DNA of 64,000 bases from Ramlibacter tataouinensis. GTDB taxonomy: Bacteria; Pseudomonadota; Gammaproteobacteria; Burkholderiales; Burkholderiaceae_C. Positions 43,925-52,209 of the stretch are shown here, one piece after another. The stretch is from positions 1,054,001 through 1,118,000 of the forward strand of contig NZ_CP116009.1 of NCBI RefSeq assembly GCF_027941915.1, written 5' to 3'. Numbering within the stretch: the stretch's first letter is position 1; the number at the start of each line of letters is the position of its first letter. Both the position numbers and the translations under genes were made by a program. The notes beneath the pieces were generated by a model. It was not told the origin of the DNA. It made no database searches and saw nothing but the letters and a program-made list of their open reading frames with translations.

Positions 43925-44874
43925 ACCCTCGTCGCCCGTTCGCCCGCTGGCTGACATGGTGCGTGCTCGCGCTGCCCCCAGCCGTGGCTGCCGCGCCGTT
44001 TGCCTACGTGCCCAACGAAGGCTCGGGCACGGTGAGCGTGATCGACACGGCCACCGACCAGGTCGTGGCCGAGATCCCGGCGGGCGCCAAGCCGCGCGGC
44101 ATGGCGATCAGTTCCGACGGCCGGACTGCGTACGTGAGCGATCAGCCGAACAACCGCCTGGTGCTGCTCGACCTCGTGCAGCGCCGAAGCGCCGGCGCGA
44201 TCGCCCTCGGGGAATCGCCCGAGGGCGTGGGCATCTCGCCCGACGGGCGCTGGGTGGCGGCCGCGGTCGAGGAGAGCAACGACATCGCGTTCGTCGATAC
44301 GCAGGCCGCGAAGGTGGCGTTCGTCGTCACCGTGCGCGGCAAGAACCCCGAGCACGCGGTGTTCTCGCCCGACGGCCGGCGCGTGTTCGTGAGCGCGGAA
44401 GAAGGCGCAGCGGTCGACATCATTGACGTGGCCCAGCGCAAGCAGGTCGCGCAGGTGGGCGTGGGCGCGCGCCCGCGCGGGATCGGCTTCTCGCCGGACG
44501 GCAAGCGTGCCTACGTGGCCGCCGAGAACGCCGACGAGGTGTCGGTCATCGACACCGAGAGTCTGCGCGTGGTCGCGCGGATCGCGGCGGGCAAGCGCAG
44601 CAACGGCATCGCCGTGCACCCCGACGGCAAGCGCGTCTTCGTCTCCAACGGTGGGGACGCGACGGTGTCGGTCATAGACACGGTGAGCAACCGCGTGACC
44701 GCGACGATCCCGGTCGGCCAGCGGCCCTGGAACATGGCGCTCACGCCCGACGGCGCGAAGCTGTACGTGGCTTGCGGCCGCTCGGGCAGCGTGTCGGTGA
44801 TCGACGTGGACAAGGCGGCCCCTGTGGCCGATATCGCCGTCGGCAAGCTGCCGTGGGGCATCGCGATCCGCTGA
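43921..44874 (+). CDS. Exported YVTN-type beta-propeller, PQQ-associated
   Basis: A 317-residue protein with a signal peptide (LTWCVLALPPAVAAAPF) and about seven repeats of the pattern PRGIGFSPDGKRAYVA / VSVIDTES, forming a YVTN propeller. It resembles the beta-propeller proteins reported with PQQ-dependent catabolism loci. The ATG overlaps the b561 stop by four bases, so it is part of the operon. Possible roles are holding or maturing the periplasmic dehydrogenase complex, or binding a metal or ligand. A six-base-pair hairpin (CCGCGC at about 44880) follows its stop and reaches the convergent gene. Confidence 0.85.
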   Translation: MNPRRPFARWLTWCVLALPPAVAAAPFAYVPNEGSGTVSVIDTATDQVVAEIPAGAKPRGMAISSDGRTAYVSDQPNNRLVLLDLVQRRSAGAIALGESPEGVGISPDGRWVAAAVEESNDIAFVDTQAAKVAFVVTVRGKNPEHAVFSPDGRRVFVSAEEGAAVDIIDVAQRKQVAQVGVGARPRGIGFSPDGKRAYVAAENADEVSVIDTESLRVVARIAAGKRSNGIAVHPDGKRVFVSNGGDATVSVIDTVSNRVTATIPVGQRPWNMALTPDGAKLYVACGRSGSVSVIDVDKAAPVADIAVGKLPWGIAIR

Positions 44875-44890
44875 TCCTGCCGCGCGCCGC

Positions 44891-45574
44891 TCAGGGCGCG
44901 GCGGTGTCTAGCTGCGCGGCGACGTCGGCGTGACCCGTCTGACGGGCGATGTCAGCCGCCGTCAGCCCGCGATCGTCGCGCAGGTCGCGCCGGGCGCCGC
45001 GCGCGAGCAGCAGGCGCACGGCCTCGGCTTCGCCCTGGCCCGCGGCCCACATCAGCGGCGTAAGCGCGTGTTCGGCCGGCGCGTTGACGTCCGCACCCCC
45101 GTCGAGCAGCGCTGCCAGCGCGTCCGCATGCCCGAGCGCCGCGGCGTAGACGACGGCCGGCTTCTTCATGTGGTCGACGGGCTCCATGCGCGCGCCCGCC
45201 GCGAGCAGCCGCCGCACGACGGCCGCGTGGCCGCCATAGCTGGCCCCGATCAGCGCCGTCACGCCCTCGATCGATGCGGCGTTGACGTCCGCCCCGGCCT
45301 TGAGCATCAGCTCGACGATCTGGGCCTGGCCCTTTTCGGCCGCGAGCATCAACGCCGTCTTGCCGAAGCGGTTGCGCGAGTCGGGCGCCGCGCCCTGCAA
45401 CAGCAGGCGCTCAACGGCGGCCGCATCCGATTGGCGGGCCGCCACGAGCAGTTGCGCGTTCCTGTTGGTGTTGCTGGGCGCCTGTGCCGCCGCCCAGGGC
45501 GAAGCCAAGGCCACACACAGCAGTGCGGCCACCCGCCAGGGCGCCCGCGGCAGGCCGGATCGAAGACAGGCCAT
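44891..45574 (-). CDS. Exported ankyrin-repeat protein
   Basis: A 227-residue protein with a signal peptide (APWRVAALLCVALASPWAAA, cleavage near AQAPS) and five ankyrin units, such as GKTALMLAAEKGQAQIVELM and EHALTPLMWAAGQGEAEAVR. The ATG at 45574 has a GGAGGAAG site. It would act in the periplasm as a binding protein; bacterial AnkB-type proteins of this kind are linked to catalase or peroxide resistance in some species. It is convergent with the PQQ operon and 36 bases after an NTF2-like gene on the same strand. Confidence 0.87.
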   Translation of the reverse strand: MACLRSGLPRAPWRVAALLCVALASPWAAAQAPSNTNRNAQLLVAARQSDAAAVERLLLQGAAPDSRNRFGKTALMLAAEKGQAQIVELMLKAGADVNAASIEGVTALIGASYGGHAAVVRRLLAAGARMEPVDHMKKPAVVYAAALGHADALAALLDGGADVNAPAEHALTPLMWAAGQGEAEAVRLLLARGARRDLRDDRGLTAADIARQTGHADVAAQLDTAAP

Positions 45575-45610
45575 GGCGCTTCCTCCGGGGATGTTGCGCA
45601 CCCGACGGGC

Positions 45611-45985
45611 TCAATCGGCGCCGTACGGGTGGTCGATGATGTAGACCCAGCTGCCGTCGGGCTGTCTGCGCACCACCTCGCTGCTGCTGCCGTGCGCGTC
45701 CAGCGGCTGTCCGTCAGCGGTCTTGCCGGTCAGGTGCCAACGGCCGCGCAGCAATGCCGTGTCCTCGCTCTCCAGTACGTAGTCCGCATCGAGCTTGATC
45801 TTCGCGCCGAGCGCGACCAAGTTCTGCAGTGCCTCGCGGATGGCGTCATGCCCCCACACGGGTTGGCCGGGTTGCGGGACGAGGCATGCATCTGGCGCGT
45901 ACAGGGCCATCAGGCCCTCGAGGTCTGCGGAATTGAAGGCCTTCGCCCACTGCGATTGCACGTCCTGAGGGCTTGCCGCTGCCAT
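45611..45985 (-). CDS. YybH/SnoaL-like NTF2-fold protein
   Basis: A 124-residue protein of the DUF4440/YybH type: QSQWAKAFNSADLEGLMALY, the conserved YAPDACLVPQPGQPVWG segment, and SSEVVRRQPDGSWVYIIDH. The fold binds small ligands in a cone-shaped pocket, but this family has no common reaction. It is cytoplasmic, with no signal peptide, and has an AAGGAG site before the ATG. It lies just upstream of the ankyrin gene, probably in the same transcript. Confidence 0.85.
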   Translation of the reverse strand: MAAASPQDVQSQWAKAFNSADLEGLMALYAPDACLVPQPGQPVWGHDAIREALQNLVALGAKIKLDADYVLESEDTALLRGRWHLTGKTADGQPLDAHGSSSEVVRRQPDGSWVYIIDHPYGAD

Positions 45986-46245
45986 GGCGAGCTCCTTTCC
46001 TGCGCGGTCGATTTGGCGCCAATGTCGGCCCCGAGGAAATGGTTCAAATGTCCTGGAGTCGCCGGGGCAAAGCTCCCGGGCGACGACGCTCCGGCTTCAC
46101 ACGGTCGTGAATCCGCGACAGCTTGAGGGCATCGAGCAAAGAAGCCCCGTTTGCGGCTCCAAGGCAGGGACTACGCCGCGCCGCGCCCGAACTTCGCAAT
46201 CTCACTGTCACAGACCCGCGCCAACACTGGCACAGGATGCGCACG

Positions 46246-47535
46246 TCAGGCCGGTGCCTCGATCCCAAGCGCGCTGGCCGGTGGCAGCGCTTCGTCCAGC
46301 AGCGCGCCGATGTCGAGGATGCCGGCGCCGAAAGACCCCGGCCGCTGGTTCGGCATAGGCTTGGCAGTCGCCTTGGCCACGACCTTGAAGGCCTCGACCC
46401 ACTGCCACGGGTGCGGATAGGCGGCCTTCACTTCAAGCCCACGGCGCGCGAGCCACAAGGCCGCCGCCGCGCTGGTCACCGCCGCGGCGTAGGACGTACC
46501 GTCGCCGGTGCCGGCGTAGCCGAAGTGCCCGCCCGGTGACGTCTGGGCGCGACTGATGGCGGACGCGGGTGCGGTCCAGTCGACAGCACTCCCATACGCG
46601 CTCTCTCCCCACGGAACGCCGTCGCGAGTGCAGCCGGCCACCGCGATCGTTCGACGACCGTGCGCAGGAGAGATGACAGAAGACAGCGGCTGGCCAGCGG
46701 CGCACACGAAGATCACGCCTGCCTCGTAAGCGCGGTCGATTGCCCGGTCCAGCACGCCCATCTGGAGCCGAGGCAGGAAACCCATGCTGAGATTGATGAC
46801 CGAGACGCCGGCGCCCACCAGGTAATCCAGTGCAGACGCCAGTTCGCGCTGCGCATGGCTGATCAACACATGGTTGGCGATGCGGACCGGGACCAGCGGT
46901 ACCCTGGGTGCGACGCCAAGGTAGGGGCTGCCCGGACCTACCGGATCGTGCCCGCAGATCACGCTCGCCACCCGTGTGCCGTGGCCGTCCATCTGGTCTT
47001 GCAGCGGATCGATGCCGGAGCCCGGACCGGCCCCCCCGGCGCCGGGACCTGGCGCGAAGATGGTCTGGCCGCCGGCAGAATCGATCCAGGGGTGGTCGGG
47101 GAAGCCGAACACAGGGTGGCTGGTGTACCCCGTGTCGATCTGCCCGACGCGCACCGTGCCCCAGTCGATTCCCTCTGGGCCTCCCCAGTGCCCCCAGGCG
47201 TCGCGCGCCCGCACCATGTCGAGGTGCCACAGCGGATTCGCGAGCGGAGCCCCCGGCTTGGGCGGAAGCAAGGCGGGATCGCGGCGCAGGAGCAGGTCGA
47301 GCGCTTCGGTCTCGGTGACACGCTGCCAGTCGACTGCGCCGGCCAGGCGCAAGATCGGGGTGAGGCCGGCGTCGCCGTACTAAAGGCGCAAGGCCCGCAT
47401 CGTCGCATCAGACAACAGGCCCTGACGGTCGGTGATCGGAACCAGGCCGGGATCGAGCCCCGGAAGATACTGCGTGAGCACGTTCATCGCGTGCTCGATC
47501 CCTCTCTCGTCGGTCTGCAGCAGCTGCTGGCTCAT
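46246..47535 (-). pseudogene. S8 subtilisin-like peptidase interrupted by an in-frame TAG
   Basis: The frame starts at ATG 47535 with an AAAGGAG site, reads MSQQLLQTDERGIEHAMN to codon 51, hits TAG at codon 52 (47380-47382), then continues in the same frame for 377 codons. The peptidase domain is intact: Asp134 in GQIDTGYT, His185 in DGHGTRV, Ser348 in GTSYAAAV. There is no signal peptide. Either this is a nonsense pseudogene, or the domain is made from an internal start (ATG at 47217 keeps the whole triad), or the stop is read through or a sequence error. The preserved domain suggests recent damage. Confidence 0.8.
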
Positions 47536-47938
47536 GGCACTCTCCTTTCGCCCGGGTGACGCGCTCGCGCCAACGCTGACGGCGCCGTCAGCGGATGTCG
47601 AAGATGACCTGCACCGAATTGTTCGTCGGCTTGTCGATGGCGCCGACGACTCCCCCTCTGACTGCAGTTGTATTGATGAGAAAAAGCTCAATTTCGCACG
47701 AAAGGGACCCACTGGCAAGCAGGCGGGCTCAGGGCATGACCCTCTGCCAATTGGCTCGGAATAATGTCAACTTGGTGGGACTGGCCCATCGAGAGCATCA
47801 CGACGCATCTGCATGCGATCATGGGCGCCGACTTGTCGGCGCTTCGGGCTGCTCAGCGCGCAACGGCCTCGGGGAGCTAGCGAAGTTGCGCTTTTGGCAG
47901 GAAGCTGCTTTGCCCGCAGTAATGGAGGACACTGGGGC
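47536..47938. other. Intergenic stretch with a degenerate repeat copy
   Basis: No gene is seen in these 403 bases. A degenerate palindrome of the dispersed family lies at 47888-47908 (GCGCTT ... AAGCTGC) just before the next small gene. Confidence 0.4.
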
Positions 47939-48214
47939 ATGAACGAACCGATCAAATCTGGCGACCGCTGCGAAGTCATCGGCGGGTCGCTCGGCAATAC
48001 CGGACCGAACATCGGCAAGCGCGTGACCGTGGGGCAGCTTCGCGGTGATCACAGCGTGCACGGCCGCATTTGGCGATGCCACGGTGAAGGGCTGGTAACG
48101 GAATACGGCGCGCTCGGCAACGAGGCTGATTTCGCCCAAGTGTGGCTTCGCAAGCTGCCGCCGGAGAATGCGCCAGCACCGGCCGAGAGCCACCAGAAGG
48201 TGACGAGTGGCTGA
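47939..48214 (+). CDS. Small conserved-looking hypothetical protein
   Basis: A 91-residue protein starting MNEPIKSGDRCEVIGGSLGN, with a beta-rich pattern (KRVTVGQLRGDHSVHGRIW, CHGEGLVTEYGALGN) that recalls KOW/SH3-like barrels. I recognise similar short proteins of unknown function in other proteobacteria but can name no family. The start follows an ATGGAGGACACTGG leader with a usable GGAGG. It is flanked by palindromic repeats on both sides (47888-47908 and 48230-48253), as if it were a single-gene unit. Confidence 0.65.
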   Translation: MNEPIKSGDRCEVIGGSLGNTGPNIGKRVTVGQLRGDHSVHGRIWRCHGEGLVTEYGALGNEADFAQVWLRKLPPENAPAPAESHQKVTSG

Positions 48215-48229
48215 AACCAAGATTGGGAT

Positions 48230-48253
48230 GGCCGCTGCTGGCGAAAGCAGTCC
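48230..48253. repeat. Dispersed palindromic repeat, copy 4 (minus orientation)
   Basis: Read on the minus strand it begins GGACTGCTTTCGCC and ends AGCGGCC, matching the family core. It lies 16 bases after the small hypothetical gene. Confidence 0.5.
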
Positions 48254-48385
48254 TTTATCGCGTTCCTAGCCGACAAGTGAGCCCGGCGGGAAGCGGCCCA
48301 AGGCTGCCCGTGAGCCCGCTCACGGAGGCGGCGCTCCATGAGATTGCAACGCCAACTGCGGGCGGCCGCCTCGTTGCCAGTCGGT

Positions 48386-49264
48386 TCAGCACCAGACCCG
48401 GTGCACCGCGGCCAGCAGGGCGATCACCAGCGGGTCGCTGGCCCGTTCGGCCGCGTAGCTGAAATAGAGTTGCGCGTCCACGCGGGCGTGGCCCCAGACC
48501 ACCCAGTCGCCGCGCTCCACCCCCGGCACAGCCACTTCCTCCCGCAGCAGCGCGCAGGCACTGCCGGCTCGGACGAAGGATTCCAGAGCGCTGGTGTCCC
48601 CGCTGCGCAGCACCACGTTGGGCGACAGACCCTGCTGCTCGAACAAGCCGCGCAACATCTGGTGCACATGCGACTCGACCGGCCCGTCCACCCAGGGCAG
48701 GCCACCCAGCACGCGCCAGCCGCCACGCTGCATCTGCGCGGCGAATCGCATGGGGAAGGCAATCCGGTAGCAGACCGATCGCAATGCGGTCCATTGCAGG
48801 TCGCGGGGCGGGTTCACTCCCAGGGTGAAGGCACCGCTGAGTGCACCGCCGCGGACCTGGTCCAGCAGGTGTCCGGCGGCCTCGGTGCGGGTGTGGAGGT
48901 CCACCAACGGAAGGTCGCGCTGCACGGCCACCGCCAACGCACCGATGCGCAGGAACTCCGGAGTCTCGCCGGGCAGGCCGATGTCCATGCGTCCGCTCAG
49001 CTCTCCCTGCATGCCATGAGCCAAGCCCTTGAGTTCCGCCACGGCGGCCAGCAGCGCTTCTGCTTGTTGCAGCAGGCGCTCGCCCATCCGCGTAAGGGCC
49101 ATCCGGCCGCCGCTGCGATCGAACAGCGCCACCCCCAGGCTGGACTCGAAAGCCTTGATCTGCGCCGTCACCGCCGGCTGCGTGACGCATAGCACGTCCG
49201 CCGCCTTGGTCACGTTGCCGACGCGCGCCACGGTGACGAAGGCGCGAACCTGGTGCAGTTCCAT
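48386..49264 (-). CDS. LysR-family transcriptional regulator
   Basis: A 292-residue LysR protein starting MELHQVRAFVTVARVGNVT. The helix-turn-helix covers about residues 2-60 (KAADVLCVTQPAVTAQIKAFE), and the effector domain starts near GRMDIGLPGETPEFLR. It follows the ABC ATPase gene by 13 bases on the same strand, so it is the last gene of the transport operon and not a divergent regulator, which is less usual. It probably regulates that operon in response to the imported solute. Confidence 0.88.
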   Translation of the reverse strand: MELHQVRAFVTVARVGNVTKAADVLCVTQPAVTAQIKAFESSLGVALFDRSGGRMALTRMGERLLQQAEALLAAVAELKGLAHGMQGELSGRMDIGLPGETPEFLRIGALAVAVQRDLPLVDLHTRTEAAGHLLDQVRGGALSGAFTLGVNPPRDLQWTALRSVCYRIAFPMRFAAQMQRGGWRVLGGLPWVDGPVESHVHQMLRGLFEQQGLSPNVVLRSGDTSALESFVRAGSACALLREEVAVPGVERGDWVVWGHARVDAQLYFSYAAERASDPLVIALLAAVHRVWC

Positions 49265-49277
49265 TGCCCCCTGGGGC

Positions 49278-50363
49278 TCAGTTCGCCAGCAGCCGGACCT
49301 GGGACGGTTCCAGGCCCAGGCTGACGGCCGCGCCCACGGGGAACTTGGACAGGCCGGCGTGGTGGGGGTGGTCCACCGCCAGCGAGTGGTCCCCGACCCG
49401 GATGCGATAGCGGGTGCACTCGCCCAGGAACTCGCTGGCCTCGATCGCCCCCGGCATCCAGATGTAGCGGGCATCGCCGGTCGCATCGGCCACGTCCACC
49501 TTGAGCGAATGGGGGCGGAAGCTCACCAACAGATCGTCCTGGCTGGGCGCGCCCACGGTCCGCGGAAAGTTCAGGTCGCCCACGCCGGGTATGTCAAGGG
49601 TGAGGTTCTCGCCGCTGCGTGACCGCACCCGGGCCGGAAGCAGGTTCATCGTGCCGACGAATCCCGCCACGAAGGCATTGACCGGGTAATCGTACAGCGT
49701 GGCCGGCGCCCCCACCTGCTGCACGACACCCTTGTCGAGCACCGCCATGCGGTCCGCGGTGGTCATGGCTTCCTCCTGGTCGTGGGTGACGAAGATAGTC
49801 GTCAGGCCCAGCCGCCGCTGCATGGCCAGCAGCTCCTGGCGCATCTGCACGCGCAGCGTCTTGTCCAGGTTGGAGAGGGGCTCATCGAGCAGCAGCACCT
49901 GCGGCTCGATGACGATCGTGCGGGCCAGCGCCACCCGTTGTTGCTGCCCGCCCGAAAGTTGGCTGGGGCGGCGGTGCGCGTAGGCCGACAAACCCACCAG
50001 TTCCAGCGCCGCGCCGACTCGGGAGCGCAGCTGCGACTTCTGCACGCGCCGTTCCACCAGGCCGAAAGCCACGTTGTCCCACACCGTCATGTGGGGCCAC
50101 AGTGCGTAGTTCTGGAACACCATGCCGACATTGCGCTCCCATGGCGCCTTGCCTGTCACGTCGGCGCCGCCGATCAGCACCTCGCCGTGCTGGTGCTGGT
50201 TGAAGCCCGCGATCAGCCGCAGCAGCGTGCTCTTGCCCGAGCCCGACGGTCCCAGGAGCGCAAAGAATTCACCGGGTTCGACATCGATGTTGACGTCCTT
50301 GAGCACCTCGGTGCTGCCAAAGGACAGGCGAACGTGGCGGCACTGGACAGGGACTTTCTTCAT
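49278..50363 (-). CDS. ABC transporter ATPase, FbpC/PotA type
   Basis: A 361-residue ATPase with Walker A GPSGSGKST (residues 38-46), Q-loop MVFQNYALWPHM, signature LSGGQQQR, Walker B VLLLDEP and the H-loop VTHDQEEAM. A C-terminal TOBE-type regulatory domain follows from about residue 240 (FVGTMNLLPARV). It drives import through the two-domain permease, whose stop overlaps its start by four bases. The FbpC/PotA group includes iron, polyamine, 2-aminoethylphosphonate and sugar-phosphate importers. Confidence 0.9.
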   Translation of the reverse strand: MKKVPVQCRHVRLSFGSTEVLKDVNIDVEPGEFFALLGPSGSGKSTLLRLIAGFNQHQHGEVLIGGADVTGKAPWERNVGMVFQNYALWPHMTVWDNVAFGLVERRVQKSQLRSRVGAALELVGLSAYAHRRPSQLSGGQQQRVALARTIVIEPQVLLLDEPLSNLDKTLRVQMRQELLAMQRRLGLTTIFVTHDQEEAMTTADRMAVLDKGVVQQVGAPATLYDYPVNAFVAGFVGTMNLLPARVRSRSGENLTLDIPGVGDLNFPRTVGAPSQDDLLVSFRPHSLKVDVADATGDARYIWMPGAIEASEFLGECTRYRIRVGDHSLAVDHPHHAGLSKFPVGAAVSLGLEPSQVRLLAN

Positions 50364-52183
50364 GGCGTCGTCAGGTCTCGGATCGGTTGCGGGCGGGCGG
50401 GGCCGGATGGCGCCAGGGCCGCCATCGGCGGCAGTGCGTCGTCCACGGGCCGCGGGACGAACCGGTTGCCGGTGCGTTCCACCACCACGTGGGAGAGATA
50501 GGTTCCCAGCGCCACGACCGCGATGGCCAGGACACCCAGCGCAGCGCCCGGCCCGCGGCCGGCCACGCTTTGCATGTAGAGGTAGATGCCGTAGCTCATG
50601 GGCGCTTGCGACTCGGCCGACGTCAACAGGATGGTGGCCGACAATTCGACCGCCGCGGTGATGAAGCTGGTGACGAAGCCCGCCAGGATGCCGCCCGCCA
50701 TCAGCGGCACGACCACGCGCCGTATCGTCCGCATCTTGGTGGCGCCCAGGCTCTCCGCCGCCTCCTCCAGGGACACATGCATCTGCTGCAGCGCCGCCAC
50801 GCACGAGCGCAGGGCATAGGGCAGGCGTCGCACCGCATAGGCCAGCATGATCATGACCCAGGTGCCGGTCAGCATCACCTCGGTGCCGGGCAGGGTCACG
50901 CCCTTGTACAGGCGCAGGTAGCCGATCGCCAGCACGATGCCCGGCACCGCCAGCGACGCGGTCGCGATCCAGTCCAGCCACTGCCGCGCCGGCAAGGAGG
51001 TGCGCAGCATCAGGTAGGCGATCGTCACGCCCAGGATCACGTCCAGGCCAGCGGCCAGGCCGCAGTACAGCAGGGTGTTGCGGATCATGCTGCTCGAATC
51101 CTGGAACACAGTGGCGTAGTGGGCCAGCGTATAGGCGTCGGGCAGCGGCGAGAAGCTCCAGACCTTGGCGAAGGACAGCAGCAGCACGCCCAGGTGCGGC
51201 GACAGCACGATCAGCAGCACGACACCGATCCAGCCGTAGGCCGCCACCGCGCCCAGGGGGCGCAGCTGGCGCCGCCGGATGCTGGAGCCCCCCTTCTGCA
51301 GCGTGGAGTAGTCCTTGCCCCGCAGGATGCGCGCCGACATCGCCATCGCCACGATGGAGAACACGATCATGATCACGCTGATCACATAGCCCATCGGGTC
51401 CTCCAGGCCCACCTGCGTGATGCGCAGGTAAGCCTGCGGCGCCAGCATGTTGGTCTGCCCCAACACCAGCGGCGTGCCCAGGTCGTCGAAAACCTTCACG
51501 AACACCAGCGAAGCGCCGGCGACGAAGCCCGGCAGGGCCAGCGGGAAGATCACGCGCCAGAACAGCCGCCAGCCGCGGCAGCCCAGGTTCATCGCGGCTT
51601 CCTCCATCGCGCCGTCGATGTTGCGCAGCGCCACGGTGAGGTTCATCAGGATGAACGGGAAATAGTGGATGGCCTCGACGAACACCACCCCGTTGAGCCC
51701 GTCCATGATCGGCAGCGTGATACCGAAGTGTTCATTGAGCAGCAGGTTCAGCGAGCCCGAGCGGCCGAAGATCAGCTGCATGGCCACGGCTCCGACGAAG
51801 GGCGGCATGATCAGCGGCAGCACGCCCAGCGTCTGGATCAGCAGCGCGCCGCGGAACTCGAATCGCACGGTGAAATAGGCCAGTGGCACGGCGATCAGCG
51901 CCGCGAATACGGTGGACAGTACCGCCACGTAGAGGCTGTTGAAGAACGACTCCCGCATCAGCCCCTGGGACAGGAAGGCACTGAAGTGCCCCAGGGTGAA
52001 CGAGCCGTCCGATTCCACGAAGGCGGTGTAGAAGACCCGCCCCACCGGCAGCACCAGGAACATCAGCAGGAAGGCGAGCACCAGCGCCGCGGCCAGCCAG
52101 GCGCCCGGTCGGGGTACAGCCCAGGCGCGGCGCGCCACGCCCGGCACGGCCGTGGCCGCGGCCGGAATGGAAGTGGATGTCAT
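50360..52183 (-). CDS. ABC transporter permease, two fused domains (FbpB-like)
   Basis: A 607-residue permease with about twelve membrane segments in two homologous halves, each with an EAA-type loop (MEEAAMNLGCRGWRLFWRV and LEEAAESLGATKMRTIRRV). The first half begins LAAALVLAFLLMFLVLPVG. Fused permeases of this size serve FbpABC/AfuABC and aminoethylphosphonate-type importers. It starts 27 bases after the binding-protein gene stop and overlaps the ATPase gene by four bases. Confidence 0.9.
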   Translation of the reverse strand: MTSTSIPAAATAVPGVARRAWAVPRPGAWLAAALVLAFLLMFLVLPVGRVFYTAFVESDGSFTLGHFSAFLSQGLMRESFFNSLYVAVLSTVFAALIAVPLAYFTVRFEFRGALLIQTLGVLPLIMPPFVGAVAMQLIFGRSGSLNLLLNEHFGITLPIMDGLNGVVFVEAIHYFPFILMNLTVALRNIDGAMEEAAMNLGCRGWRLFWRVIFPLALPGFVAGASLVFVKVFDDLGTPLVLGQTNMLAPQAYLRITQVGLEDPMGYVISVIMIVFSIVAMAMSARILRGKDYSTLQKGGSSIRRRQLRPLGAVAAYGWIGVVLLIVLSPHLGVLLLSFAKVWSFSPLPDAYTLAHYATVFQDSSSMIRNTLLYCGLAAGLDVILGVTIAYLMLRTSLPARQWLDWIATASLAVPGIVLAIGYLRLYKGVTLPGTEVMLTGTWVMIMLAYAVRRLPYALRSCVAALQQMHVSLEEAAESLGATKMRTIRRVVVPLMAGGILAGFVTSFITAAVELSATILLTSAESQAPMSYGIYLYMQSVAGRGPGAALGVLAIAVVALGTYLSHVVVERTGNRFVPRPVDDALPPMAALAPSGPARPQPIRDLTTP

Positions 52184-52209
52184 GGGGTTGCCGGGAGGTC
52201 GACCAGGGA

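Noticed and set aside
46044..46268. Minus-strand reading frame after the subtilase gene
   Set aside because: Basic low-complexity protein without start signal; no family, and it overlaps the subtilase tail.
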